Below are positions 9,335 through 19,333 of a stretch of DNA of 64,000 nucleotides, piece by piece. The notes beneath the pieces were generated by a model. The model saw only the letters and a list, made by a program, of their open reading frames with translations. It had not been told where the DNA came from and did not search any database. The position numbers and the translations under genes were made by a program. This DNA comes from Ferruginibacter sp. (GTDB taxonomy: Bacteria; Bacteroidota; Bacteroidia; Chitinophagales; Chitinophagaceae). Numbering within the stretch: the first letter of the stretch is position 1; each line of letters opens with the position of its first letter. Where the stretch lies: positions 1-64,000 of the forward strand of contig NZ_JACMOO010000171.1 in the NCBI RefSeq assembly GCF_014377975.1, read 5' to 3'.

Positions 9335-10726
9335 ATGGCATACGATGTAATTGTTTTAGGCAGCGGCCCTGGTGGATACCCCGCAGCAATCAGGGCAAGT
9401 CAGTTAGGTAAAAAGGTTGCTATTATTGAAAAGGAAAGTCTGGGTGGTGTATGTCTTAACTGGGGATGTATTCCAACCAAAGCCTTATTAAAAAGTGCCA
9501 ATGTGTATGAGTATGCCAAGCATGCTGCAAACTATGGCATTAAAGTAGATAACCCGGGGCATGATTTTGACGCGGTTATCAAACGCAGCCGTGGTGTGGC
9601 TGACAAGATGAGTAAAGGGGTTCAGTTTTTAATGAAGAAAAATAAGATTGATGTGGTGATGGGATATGGTAAACTGGTATCGCCCACAAAAGTAGAAGTT
9701 ACAGCGGCAGACGGAACCAAACAAATAATTGAAGCAAAAAATATTGTGATTGCCACGGGTGCAAGAGTACGCCAGTTGCCCAGTATACCCATTGACGGTA
9801 AAAAAATACTCGGCTACCGGGAAGCAATGGTATTACCCTCTCCACAACCAAAAAGCATGATCATTTGCGGCAGCGGGGCTATTGGAAGTGAGTTTGCATA
9901 TTTCTACAATACCATGGGCACCAAGGTTACCATGGTTGAGTTTATGCCCCGCATTGTACCGGTTGAGGATGAAGATATCAGCAAAGAACTGGAGAAGCAA
10001 TTTAAACGTCAGGGCATTGAAATAATGACCAGCTGTGAAGTGTTGAGTGTTGACACAAGTGGTGAAGGAGTTAAGGCTAAAGTAAAAACACCTACGGGCG
10101 AAATTGAATTAACCGCCGACATTTTATTGAGTGCAATTGGTGTAACGGCCAACCTCGAAAACATTGGTTTGGAAGAACTGGGTATTAAAACAGAAAAAGG
10201 AAAAGTTGTAAGAGATATAAACGGCCTTACAAATGTACCTGGCATTTATGCCATTGGCGATTGTACTGCAGGGCAGGCATTGGCACACGTTGCAACCAAA
10301 GAAGGCATCAACGTGGCTGAACATATTGCCGGTCATCATCCGGAACCCATGGATTACAACAACATTCCTGGTTGTGTTTATTGTTCGCCTGAAGTTGCCT
10401 CTGTTGGCTATACAGAAAAAGCTGCTAAGGATGCAGGCTTTGAAATTAAAGTAGGTAAGTTTCCTTTTATGGCAAGTGGTAAAGCAAGTGCTGCCGGTGC
10501 TACCGAAGGTTTTGTAAAAGTAATTTACGATGCCAAATACGGCGAATTTTTAGGTTGCCACATGATAGGAATGAACGTTACCGAAATGATTGCCGAAGTA
10601 GTGGTAGCCCGTAAATTAGAAACTACGGGACTCGAAATACTAAACTCCGTTCACCCACATCCCACCATGAGCGAAGCGCTGAAAGAGGCTACCGCTATGG
10701 CTTATGGAGAAGCAACTGATATTTAA
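9335..10726 (+). CDS. lpdA: dihydrolipoyl dehydrogenase
   Basis: VLGSGPGGYPAAIRASQLG, GGVCLNWGCIPTKALL, HPHPTMSEALKEA. Confidence 0.95.
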   Translation: MAYDVIVLGSGPGGYPAAIRASQLGKKVAIIEKESLGGVCLNWGCIPTKALLKSANVYEYAKHAANYGIKVDNPGHDFDAVIKRSRGVADKMSKGVQFLMKKNKIDVVMGYGKLVSPTKVEVTAADGTKQIIEAKNIVIATGARVRQLPSIPIDGKKILGYREAMVLPSPQPKSMIICGSGAIGSEFAYFYNTMGTKVTMVEFMPRIVPVEDEDISKELEKQFKRQGIEIMTSCEVLSVDTSGEGVKAKVKTPTGEIELTADILLSAIGVTANLENIGLEELGIKTEKGKVVRDINGLTNVPGIYAIGDCTAGQALAHVATKEGINVAEHIAGHHPEPMDYNNIPGCVYCSPEVASVGYTEKAAKDAGFEIKVGKFPFMASGKASAAGATEGFVKVIYDAKYGEFLGCHMIGMNVTEMIAEVVVARKLETTGLEILNSVHPHPTMSEALKEATAMAYGEATDI

Positions 10727-10745
10727 GTGTTATTTTTAGAACTAT

Positions 10746-10779
10746 TAAAAAAGGAGAAAATTGCTTTTCTCCTTTTTTT
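10746..10779 (+). terminator. intrinsic terminator after lpdA
   Basis: AAAAAAGGAGAAAA-TTGC-TTTTCTCCTTTTTTT. Confidence 0.75.
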
Positions 10780-10821
10780 ATGTGTAGATAACATATAGTA
10801 AGTGCTCTATTAATTTTATGC

Positions 10822-11589
10822 CTACAATAAAGCAGCCCAAATCATTTGATTTATCCAGTTTTTTGTATCCTCTTCCATTTCCTGGTTAGCAAAATCATCT
10901 TTTATTCTTTTATTTATGATGGTATTTATATCCTTCGAAGTATAGTATTTTTTGGAGAGGGTAGGTTTTATAATGCTTTCTTTTACATCGTTTACCGTTA
11001 GTTTGGTGGCCATCATAGAAACATATAAACGAGGTATGGTAACGCCTAAAATCATTCCAGGTAATCCATTGATTGAGCATGGGCCACCACTAATGGTTAT
11101 TTCATCTGTATAAAAAGCAAATACATATACACTGTCTAATATTTTACCAATTGCTTTACGGCAGTTAAAGCCTGCAATCAGCCTGCTTTCATTGGTTATC
11201 TTCCAGTTAATAATTCCAATACTATCTTTTAAATTTAACAAAGTACCCATCATACTTTTTTGAATAATTGTTTGTCCGGTTGTAAAATCATTGTACCAAT
11301 CATTTTCATCTTCCCCTCTGCGTAAATTATCTGGTACCCTTGCCTTCTTTTCATCGTAATGGTCAAACTTATAAAGGCTTTTATTATCGGCAAAAGTAAA
11401 ATTGTAATAGGCCGTTTTAAAAGTAGGCATCTGGTCTTTCACCATTTCGGCCCAGCTACTGTTGCCCATTGTTTTCTTTACATTGGTTATTACCTCAAAT
11501 TCAATACTGCCCCTGGATATAAACTGTTGTGCGTTTGTTTTTATAGTAATAAACAACAAAGCAAAAAAACAAAAAATTGTATGTTTCAT
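10822..11589 (-). CDS. GLPGLI family protein
   Basis: ISGGPCSINGLPGMILGVTIPRLY: NGLPGMIL matches the GLPGLI motif. Confidence 0.88.
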   Translation of the reverse strand: MKHTIFCFFALLFITIKTNAQQFISRGSIEFEVITNVKKTMGNSSWAEMVKDQMPTFKTAYYNFTFADNKSLYKFDHYDEKKARVPDNLRRGEDENDWYNDFTTGQTIIQKSMMGTLLNLKDSIGIINWKITNESRLIAGFNCRKAIGKILDSVYVFAFYTDEITISGGPCSINGLPGMILGVTIPRLYVSMMATKLTVNDVKESIIKPTLSKKYYTSKDINTIINKRIKDDFANQEMEEDTKNWINQMIWAALL

Positions 11590-11608
11590 ATAATATTTTT
11601 AAAGATTA

Positions 11609-14401
11609 TTATTTTGATGGTGCAGGTGCCGCCGACTTGTTTTTAAAATTCCAGGTAAAGCCCAGCATCCAGTATCTTTTTAAACGATCGTTTCTAACTT
11701 CAGACAACGTATTGCTGTAAAAACTTCTATCTATACCAGTGTTCTGATTTAAAATGTCTCTTACGGTGAAATAAAAAGTATACTCATCCTTTTTAAAAGT
11801 GCGCTGCAGCCTTGCATTCCAAAGCTGGTTACTTAAATTGTTTTGAAACTGCGGTGTTTTTTGGCGAACAAAATAATTGAAATCGCTTTGTAAAGACCAA
11901 ACTTTTTTCAGATAGAATGTACCATCAAAACGGGTTTCGTTGGTATTGTATTTTATTTTAGTATTGTATTGTTGGGTAGAATTGCTGTTGTAATTAAAAT
12001 TATTACTTACAGAAACATCAAATACCTTGTCTTTTGATTTGTATAATCCAATACCTAACCCTGTACTCAGGTTCTTTGTAACATTATCCTGTCCGTTGAT
12101 GATTTCTGTACTGTGATTGTAGCCAACATTTGGATTAAAATTAACCCGGATATTTAGCTTCTTTAATTTGAAACCACCGCCACCGTAAAAATTTAAACTA
12201 AAATTACCATCGGTATTTACGGGCTGGCTGATTGTTTTGCCAGTTGCAGCATTTATTACACGGCTGTTGGTAATGGCGTTACTGGTTTGGGTAAAACTAA
12301 TATCCTGGTACAGATAAAAATCTTTAATAAAATCGTAGGTCTGACGGGACAGGTTGAAGTTGTTGCTAAAGGCAGGCTTCAATAATGGATTACCAAGATA
12401 CTGGTTAAAATAATCATTGTTGTCCCGCAATAACTGCAACTGATCAATACGTGGTTGGGTTGTATTACCAGTGTAATTAAACCGAAGGTTGCTGCCACCT
12501 TTTGGACTATACGTAAGATTTGCATTCGGAAAAAAATTGGTGTAACTGCGTACATAGTCTTTCCCAAATGTTTTGTCCATCAAATCAAACCGGGTAAATC
12601 CTATACCAGATCCAATATTAAACTTTAGTTTTTTATAATTATAGTTAATTTTAAATCCTGGCTTGTTTACCGTAATCTTCTGATTAAACAAGTTGGTGAG
12701 CGAATCAACCTGTTCATCATATTTACCTGAAACCGGGGAATACGAATGAGTTGTTTGATTATTTTTACCGGTGCCTATACTTGCTTCATAATCTAATAGC
12801 AGCGAATATTTTTTACTCAACGGTTCTGTGTATATAGCTTTTGCTAAAAACTGTTTGGTATTTTTATCATAATCCTTTTGCTGATCAAATTTTTGACTAA
12901 AGGAAGGTATGCCATCCGTATAGATTTCATTGTCAGATTTTAAAAAACTTGTTCCGTTTGTGTTTAGGGTATTCCAGTCTACGCTTAAAGAAAATGTTCT
13001 CCTTATCTTTTTTAATTTATGTTTAAATAAAACATTGCCGCTTAATACCTGCTTATCGGAATTGGTATTTAAATCTCTAAGGCTTGTATTATTTAATTTG
13101 CCAGACTCATTGGTATTTTGCGAGGTTCTGTAAGACTGGCTTACTGTATTATATGCATTCAGTTTTCCTGTAAATTTTAGCGAATTGGACGAATCAATTT
13201 TAATATCATATACACCTTTCAGTTTAAAGGTTTCTTTTTTTACATGCATGTTCTCAACGGTATTATCGTTAAAAAAAGAATTAGCCACCTGTGTTTGTTG
13301 AAAGGTTTTTTTTGTATTTATGTAATCCTGGTAACTGTATTTGGGAGAAACAGAAAGTGACTGCCTGTCTTCGTTAAACTTATTGCTGTATTGTAGCCCG
13401 ACATTATTATTTTTAAAAAATCCGTTTTGTGTATCTACATACGGTTCATCATCTGAACTACCCTGCCAGTTAAAATTTAAACCTCCGTCCTCATCTGCAC
13501 TTACAGAGAAGTTATCGTTTTCTCCCCCAAACTTATCATTATCCTGCCAGTTTAGCATATCCTGCCCTGTATTGCCATTTAAAAAATAACCCGCTATTTT
13601 TCTTTTTCCTTTAAATGAACTTAGTAAAATATTGTTGTTGTACCGATTGCCCTGGTTGTTATTTAAACCACCTGATAAATCTATTTTTCCGAAATAACCT
13701 TTCTTGCGGTCATCCTTTAATTTAAGGTTGATTGTTTTTTTTGTTTTGCCATCATCAATACCCGTAAATTCAGCCTGGTCACTTTTTTTATCATACACCT
13801 GCACTTCCTTTACCGCATCGGCTCTTATATTTTTTACTGCCATGCCAGGGTCATCTCCAAAAAATTCTTCGCCATCTACCAGTACTTTCTCCACGGTTTC
13901 GCCCATAGCTTTTATTTTGCCATTTTTATCAACCTGTATGCCCGGCAACTTTTTCAGCAATTCTTCCACGTTGGCATTGGCACTTACTTTAAAACTATCG
14001 GCTGTAAAAATTACGGTATCGCCTTTTATCCGCATGGGGCTGCCGCTTTTAATAATCAATTCCTGTAACAATTTACTTTTGGGGATAACGGAAACATCAT
14101 TCAGCTCAAGTCCTGCACCAGTAACAGTTACGTCATCCAGCAAATCTGCGTAAGATGGATGAGTGATCAACAGGATATACTTTCCCGCAGGAATATTTTT
14201 TAATATAAATTTTCCGTCTTTATCAGTTCGGGTAAATTTGTACAGGATAGAATCTACCGGCGTTAAAATAGCTACCACCACATTACTTACCTGCTTTTTA
14301 TTAGTGGTGTCGGCAATGGTACCATTAATGTTCTGGGCCGAAGCAATGTAGCTGATCAGGCAGAAAAAAAGACAAAATAAAATTGAACGGAAAGGATGCA
14401 T
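11609..14401 (-). CDS. outer membrane beta-barrel / TonB-dependent receptor-like protein with carboxypeptidase-regulatory-like N-terminus
   Basis: signal peptide, CarboxypepD_reg-like start, plug-like VEELLKKLPGIQVDKNGKIKAMGETVEKVLVDGEEFFGDDP, C-terminal aromatic-rich strands. Confidence 0.9.
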   Translation of the reverse strand: MHPFRSILFCLFFCLISYIASAQNINGTIADTTNKKQVSNVVVAILTPVDSILYKFTRTDKDGKFILKNIPAGKYILLITHPSYADLLDDVTVTGAGLELNDVSVIPKSKLLQELIIKSGSPMRIKGDTVIFTADSFKVSANANVEELLKKLPGIQVDKNGKIKAMGETVEKVLVDGEEFFGDDPGMAVKNIRADAVKEVQVYDKKSDQAEFTGIDDGKTKKTINLKLKDDRKKGYFGKIDLSGGLNNNQGNRYNNNILLSSFKGKRKIAGYFLNGNTGQDMLNWQDNDKFGGENDNFSVSADEDGGLNFNWQGSSDDEPYVDTQNGFFKNNNVGLQYSNKFNEDRQSLSVSPKYSYQDYINTKKTFQQTQVANSFFNDNTVENMHVKKETFKLKGVYDIKIDSSNSLKFTGKLNAYNTVSQSYRTSQNTNESGKLNNTSLRDLNTNSDKQVLSGNVLFKHKLKKIRRTFSLSVDWNTLNTNGTSFLKSDNEIYTDGIPSFSQKFDQQKDYDKNTKQFLAKAIYTEPLSKKYSLLLDYEASIGTGKNNQTTHSYSPVSGKYDEQVDSLTNLFNQKITVNKPGFKINYNYKKLKFNIGSGIGFTRFDLMDKTFGKDYVRSYTNFFPNANLTYSPKGGSNLRFNYTGNTTQPRIDQLQLLRDNNDYFNQYLGNPLLKPAFSNNFNLSRQTYDFIKDFYLYQDISFTQTSNAITNSRVINAATGKTISQPVNTDGNFSLNFYGGGGFKLKKLNIRVNFNPNVGYNHSTEIINGQDNVTKNLSTGLGIGLYKSKDKVFDVSVSNNFNYNSNSTQQYNTKIKYNTNETRFDGTFYLKKVWSLQSDFNYFVRQKTPQFQNNLSNQLWNARLQRTFKKDEYTFYFTVRDILNQNTGIDRSFYSNTLSEVRNDRLKRYWMLGFTWNFKNKSAAPAPSK

Positions 14402-14879
14402 CGTAAGGGAGTTAGTAATGGGAAAAGAAAATACTTATTAAAAGTCTTTAAATATATTCAAATTGTCTAAACACGCTGTTTCAATTTACGTTAAGTAAAT
14501 CTTAAAGTTATTTTTGTAATATAAAAACTTATTCCATCAATGGAGCTATTACATCACAGGTGGCAAAACGTTAACAAAATTCTATGATGCAGCATGATAT
14601 ATCTTTCCATAAAAAAAATATGAAGATGCATATTTTGTAAACTGTATATGGTGGTAAAACAAAACAACAGCCGTACGTGATACCCGGTATCAGCGGATGG
14701 AAAGAAATTTTTAACCGCAACAAGTTTGCATTTTAGGCAACAAGTGATATATCCGGTCACGCTGTAAAAGTAAAATCAGTTGATAAAGATGCCGGGGTAT
14801 ATGAAATAAATATCCAGATCACTGCGTTAGCGGGGGTAGTTTTCCGGTAATACGGAATGCTTTTTGTTAAACATTCACT

Positions 14880-15902
14880 ATGAAAAATTATACTTTATTA
14901 TTCGCACTGGTGGCTAATGCCCACACTATATTTGCTCAAAATATGGACAGTGCAAAAATTTATTATCAAAAAGGCATTGATCAAAAAGAGGTAAAACACT
15001 TTCTTGTTGCAGCCGGCTATTTTGATAAAGCTATTCAATTCGATTCAAAATATGCTGCCGCTTACCAGGAAAATGGGTATGCTAATTTAGCCATGCATAA
15101 GCCTGATATAGCGATTAGAAATTTTTCTGCATTATATGAACTGGACCCCACCAGTAAAGCTGCCATCAAAGAACTGACAGACCTTTATTACAGTTATCAT
15201 CAATACGAAAAAGCCATTGAGTTTGCAAACAAATGTATTGGCTGTGCCAATGCAGAAAGAGTACTCGCCATGAGCAGTTACAAAAAAGAAGACTATGCTG
15301 CTGCCATTAAAGGACTAACAAATGTTATTGCAAAAGATGTAACCGATGCCGAAGCAACTTATACCATTGGCCGCAGTTATCTTGACATGGAACAATACAC
15401 AAAGGCAGTTCCATTTTACACAAAAGCGATTGAACTGGATACTACCAAAAATAGCTGGATGAATGAATTGGGATTACTGTATTATAACCTAAATGATTTT
15501 CAACATTCAAAAACTTATTTTCTTACAGCCGTAGAACATGGTTATGTGGCAAACAATGACTTTAATGAAAACCTTGGCTACGCCTATATCTACAGCGGAG
15601 AATTTGAAAAAGGTGAAAAAATACTACTGGATATTTTAGCAAAAAAACCTGGCAATAAAGATATTTTAAGAGATATAGCAGAAGCATCTTATAAACAAAA
15701 ACTCTACGATAAATCTCTGGATTATTGCCAGCAGTTATTGGCGTTAAATGATAAAGATGGCAAAGCCTTATACCAGGCAGGATTGTGTTTTATAAAAAAA
15801 GGAGCAAAAGAAAAAGGTCAGAATATGTGTGATACCGCAATTAAAATAGATCCATCTTTAGCAGGCATGCGGACAAAGCAGGACGGTGGAATGGGATTGT
15901 GA
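14880..15902 (+). CDS. tetratricopeptide repeat protein
   Basis: repeated TPR-like units (AAGYFDKAIQFDSKYAAAYQENGYANLAM; AVPFYTKAIELDTTKNSWMNELGLLYYNLND); signal peptide. Confidence 0.9.
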   Translation: MKNYTLLFALVANAHTIFAQNMDSAKIYYQKGIDQKEVKHFLVAAGYFDKAIQFDSKYAAAYQENGYANLAMHKPDIAIRNFSALYELDPTSKAAIKELTDLYYSYHQYEKAIEFANKCIGCANAERVLAMSSYKKEDYAAAIKGLTNVIAKDVTDAEATYTIGRSYLDMEQYTKAVPFYTKAIELDTTKNSWMNELGLLYYNLNDFQHSKTYFLTAVEHGYVANNDFNENLGYAYIYSGEFEKGEKILLDILAKKPGNKDILRDIAEASYKQKLYDKSLDYCQQLLALNDKDGKALYQAGLCFIKKGAKEKGQNMCDTAIKIDPSLAGMRTKQDGGMGL

Positions 15903-15940
15903 TAACTAATTTTTCAATATTTGAAATGTTTTAACAGTAG

Positions 15941-15971
15941 AAAAGCATACCTGACTCAGGTATGCTTTTTT
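15941..15971 (+). terminator. intrinsic terminator after TPR gene
   Basis: AAAAGCATACCTGA-C-TCAGGTATGCTTTTTTT. Confidence 0.75.
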
Positions 15972-16209
15972 TATTTAATAAGCCTTTTGCCGGATTTTGT
16001 TATCCGGTATGATAACATGGCTGAATAAATTAATAATGACTGACTCCAGATATTCGCCTATGGCTGTTGTTATAGTATTTCCGATAGTTGAATCCCGGCG
16101 GTTTATAGTAGGTTGAAACCTGATTGATACAAGACCTCCTCCATAATAAACCTAGCTTAGTTATTTTGATTATACCTCTTTGTATGCCTCAGATATTCAA
16201 TGGTATAAT

Positions 16210-16241
16210 AAATCCCGTTCATTATTGGTGAACGGGATTTA
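16210..16241 (-). terminator. terminator downstream of secDF
   Basis: AAATCCCGTTCA-TTATTGG-TGAACGGGATTT. Confidence 0.7.
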
Positions 16242-16259
16242 TTATAAAAAATAATTTCA

Positions 16260-19208
16260 TTAAGCTCCCTTGGTAACAGCAGCTTTATCAGTATTGATTA
16301 CTAAAGGTTCAGTTAAAGCTTTGCTTTTTCCAAGATCAACCAAAACAGGTGAGGCTACAAAAATAGAAGAATAAGTACCCGTAATAACACCAATCAACAT
16401 AGCAAATGCAAAACCTCTTGTTACTTCACCGCCAAAGATGAACAATATCAAAATGGTTAAGAAAACCGTGAGTGAGGTCATGATGGTACGGCTTAACGTA
16501 TCGTTGATTGCACGGTTAATGATAGAACCTTTGCTTTCTCCTTTTTTAGCAGTACCACTGTATTCCCTTATACGGTCAAACACAATTACAGTATCATTCA
16601 TACTAAAACCAATTACGGTTAAAACTGCCGCAATAAAATGCTGATCAATTTCTAAAGGAAATGGCACAATGTTTTTAAAGAAAGAAAAAACAGCCAGCGT
16701 AACAAACACATCATGCAGCAGGGCAACAATTGTTCCTACAGAATATCTCCAGTCGCGGAAACGTACAAAAATATAGAGGAAGATAATCAGCATTGCAAAC
16801 AGTGTTGCCTTAATTGCACCCTTCTTTAATTCTTCAGAAATGGTAGGCTGCACTGTTTGAGAACTTAGGATATTATTTTTGGCAAAATCAGCATAGCTAA
16901 TACCTGGCAATACTTTTTGTAATCCCTGATATAGTCTGGTTTGTACAAGGCTATCCGCATTATCAACCCCTTTTTTGTAGGAAGTAGTAATATTTAAATG
17001 CCTGCTGTCGCCCACAGTTTTAATTATCGGAAAATCTCCGTCAAAAGCATTTTTGAGATCATCTCTTACGGCATCATTTTTTACACTTTGTGGAAAAGCT
17101 ACCGTGTAACTACGACCACCTTTAAACTCAACCCCTTCATGAAAACCGTTAAAATAAGAACCTATGCCCAGCAACAATACCACCACTGAAATACCATACG
17201 CAACTTTTCTGTATTCAATAAATTTAAAGCTGGCATGTTTAAATACTCTTTTTGATATGCCGGTAAAATAATTAAAGTGACGGTTTTTATTAGTCCAGAA
17301 ATCAGTGATGAGTCTTGAAACTAAAATACCGCAGAACAAAGACAAAACGATACCCAGCATTTGCGTAGTAGCAAACCCTAAAACAGGTCCTAAGCCAAAT
17401 ACAAACAAAATAGCGGCTGTTAAAAAGGTGGTAACGTGCGCATCAATAACCGGTGCCAGTGAACGTCTGTAGCCATCGTTTATAGCCTGTGGATAAGCTT
17501 TACCTTTTGTAAGTTCCTCTTTTATTCTTTCAAAAATAATTACATTGGTATCTACTGCTAAGCCGATGGTTAAAACCAAACCTGCAATACCAGCAGCTGT
17601 TAAAGTAAAGCCCATGGCGCTTAACACGCCAATGGTAAACAACAAGTTTAGTACAAGCGAAATATTGGCAACCCAGCCACCGGAATTATAGTATAAAAAC
17701 ATTAAACTAAAAATTACTAAAAAGGCGATACCAAACGCCATCATACCACCATTTACTGACGCTTCTCCTAACGTAGGACCAACAACCTGTTCTGCAACAA
17801 TTTTTGCCGGAGCATTTGTTTTACCGGATTTTAAGATGTTGGAAAGATCCTGCGCTTCTTCTGTGGTAAATTTTCCGGAAATTTCTGTCTGGCCGCCTTC
17901 GATTGCGCCTACTACATTTGGTGCAGTATAAACAATGTCATCCAATGCAATGGCAACAGGACGATTCACATTGTTCTTAGTAAGATCAAACCATTTTTTT
18001 GCGCCGGTACTGGTCATATTCATTTTAATGGAAGGAGCTCCTTTGTCATCATATCCCTGGAAAGCCTCTTCCACACTTTCTCCATCCATGGGTGCTTTTT
18101 CACCAGCCAATGTTTTAACCACATACACATTCATGTATTTAGCACCCTTTTCTGCAACTTCTTCTGTGCCTAATAAAATCTTTGAATCTGTGGGGAAACT
18201 ATTTCTTACCACGTCTAAAGACAGGTAATAGTTTAACATGGCCGTATCCTTTGCATGGGTAATGAAACTATATTGCCTGTTGTACGGAATTTTTTCCTGG
18301 CGGATATCCAGCGGAGTCATTACTTCAAATAAAGCGCTTGCATATTTTGCTTTTTTTGCTGAATCCGCTATACCACTTGAATCGGTTGTACCACTTAAAA
18401 AAGCAGCTAAAGAAGTTGCTGCATTTTCGTATCCCTTACCAATTTCATCCAGATTGTAAACAGCCCAAAACTGCAGGTTGGCACTTGCCTGTAAATATTT
18501 TCTTACTCTTTCTTTATCAGTTACCCCGGCCAGTTCAACCTGGATTATCCCTTTGTTTTCATCAAGGTTAATGTTGGGTTGTGCCACGCCGAACTTATCG
18601 ATACGTTTTAATAATATTTTGTAGGTTTCGTTGATAGCACCTTTGGCAATTGTACGTATATCGCTGGTTACCTTATCATCACTGTCAGTAATTTTGATGG
18701 CTTTACCGGCACCGGCAAATTTAGACGCCAGGGAAATACCAGGATTTTGTTGTGTAAAAGCTTTGCTGAACAGAGTAATGTAATCGGAATTGCTGGCAAT
18801 TTTTTGTGCAGTAGCAGTTTGAATTGCTTTTATAAGGGCAGGGTCTTTCGGGTTATTACTGATTGATTTTAACAGCCCTTCCAGTCCTACTTCCATAGTA
18901 ACACTCATTCCTCCCTGCAAATCCAAACCAAGATTCAGTTCATTCTCTTTACACTTCTGGTAACTGGTACCAATCACAGGATAAATACTTTTTTCTTTTG
19001 TGCTGTCAAGGATATGTCTCATCCTAGTTTTCACCAAAGCATTTTTGTCTTCGCCTGTTGCTTCGGGATACTGAGATTTCACAATTCTTTCTGCCTGCGT
19101 TTTAACCTTTGCTTCGTAACTGCGTACCACCACCGTGTACGATAATTCCCAGATAGAAATTAATATTAGTGCAATCGCAAAAAACCAGATTAAGCCTTTT
19201 AATTTCAT
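16260..19208 (-). CDS. secDF: fused protein translocase subunit SecDF
   Basis: LGLDLQGGMSVTMEV (SecD), DTNVIIFERIKEEL, then SecF half FKGGRSYTV, GFSMNDTVIVFDRIRE. Confidence 0.96.
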   Translation of the reverse strand: MKLKGLIWFFAIALILISIWELSYTVVVRSYEAKVKTQAERIVKSQYPEATGEDKNALVKTRMRHILDSTKEKSIYPVIGTSYQKCKENELNLGLDLQGGMSVTMEVGLEGLLKSISNNPKDPALIKAIQTATAQKIASNSDYITLFSKAFTQQNPGISLASKFAGAGKAIKITDSDDKVTSDIRTIAKGAINETYKILLKRIDKFGVAQPNINLDENKGIIQVELAGVTDKERVRKYLQASANLQFWAVYNLDEIGKGYENAATSLAAFLSGTTDSSGIADSAKKAKYASALFEVMTPLDIRQEKIPYNRQYSFITHAKDTAMLNYYLSLDVVRNSFPTDSKILLGTEEVAEKGAKYMNVYVVKTLAGEKAPMDGESVEEAFQGYDDKGAPSIKMNMTSTGAKKWFDLTKNNVNRPVAIALDDIVYTAPNVVGAIEGGQTEISGKFTTEEAQDLSNILKSGKTNAPAKIVAEQVVGPTLGEASVNGGMMAFGIAFLVIFSLMFLYYNSGGWVANISLVLNLLFTIGVLSAMGFTLTAAGIAGLVLTIGLAVDTNVIIFERIKEELTKGKAYPQAINDGYRRSLAPVIDAHVTTFLTAAILFVFGLGPVLGFATTQMLGIVLSLFCGILVSRLITDFWTNKNRHFNYFTGISKRVFKHASFKFIEYRKVAYGISVVVLLLGIGSYFNGFHEGVEFKGGRSYTVAFPQSVKNDAVRDDLKNAFDGDFPIIKTVGDSRHLNITTSYKKGVDNADSLVQTRLYQGLQKVLPGISYADFAKNNILSSQTVQPTISEELKKGAIKATLFAMLIIFLYIFVRFRDWRYSVGTIVALLHDVFVTLAVFSFFKNIVPFPLEIDQHFIAAVLTVIGFSMNDTVIVFDRIREYSGTAKKGESKGSIINRAINDTLSRTIMTSLTVFLTILILFIFGGEVTRGFAFAMLIGVITGTYSSIFVASPVLVDLGKSKALTEPLVINTDKAAVTKGA

Positions 19209-19251
19209 ATTTGGTTACTTTTAGTAGCTACTTTGTTAATTTTTAGAAGTT

Positions 19252-19261
19252 GGCAAAGATA
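19252..19261 (-). promoter_or_regulatory. putative TAnnTTTG -7 box for secDF
   Basis: reverse strand TATCTTTGCC about 45 bp upstream of ATG. Confidence 0.35.
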
Positions 19262-19333
19262 GGGGAAAAACTGTTTGAAGTCTGTTAGCGGTTTATTTTA
19301 GATTTTTCATCAATTTGCACTTAAATAACCTGT

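Noticed and set aside
13704-14153. 149-aa plus-strand ORF
   Set aside because: Antisense shadow of the beta-barrel receptor gene; no protein-like motifs
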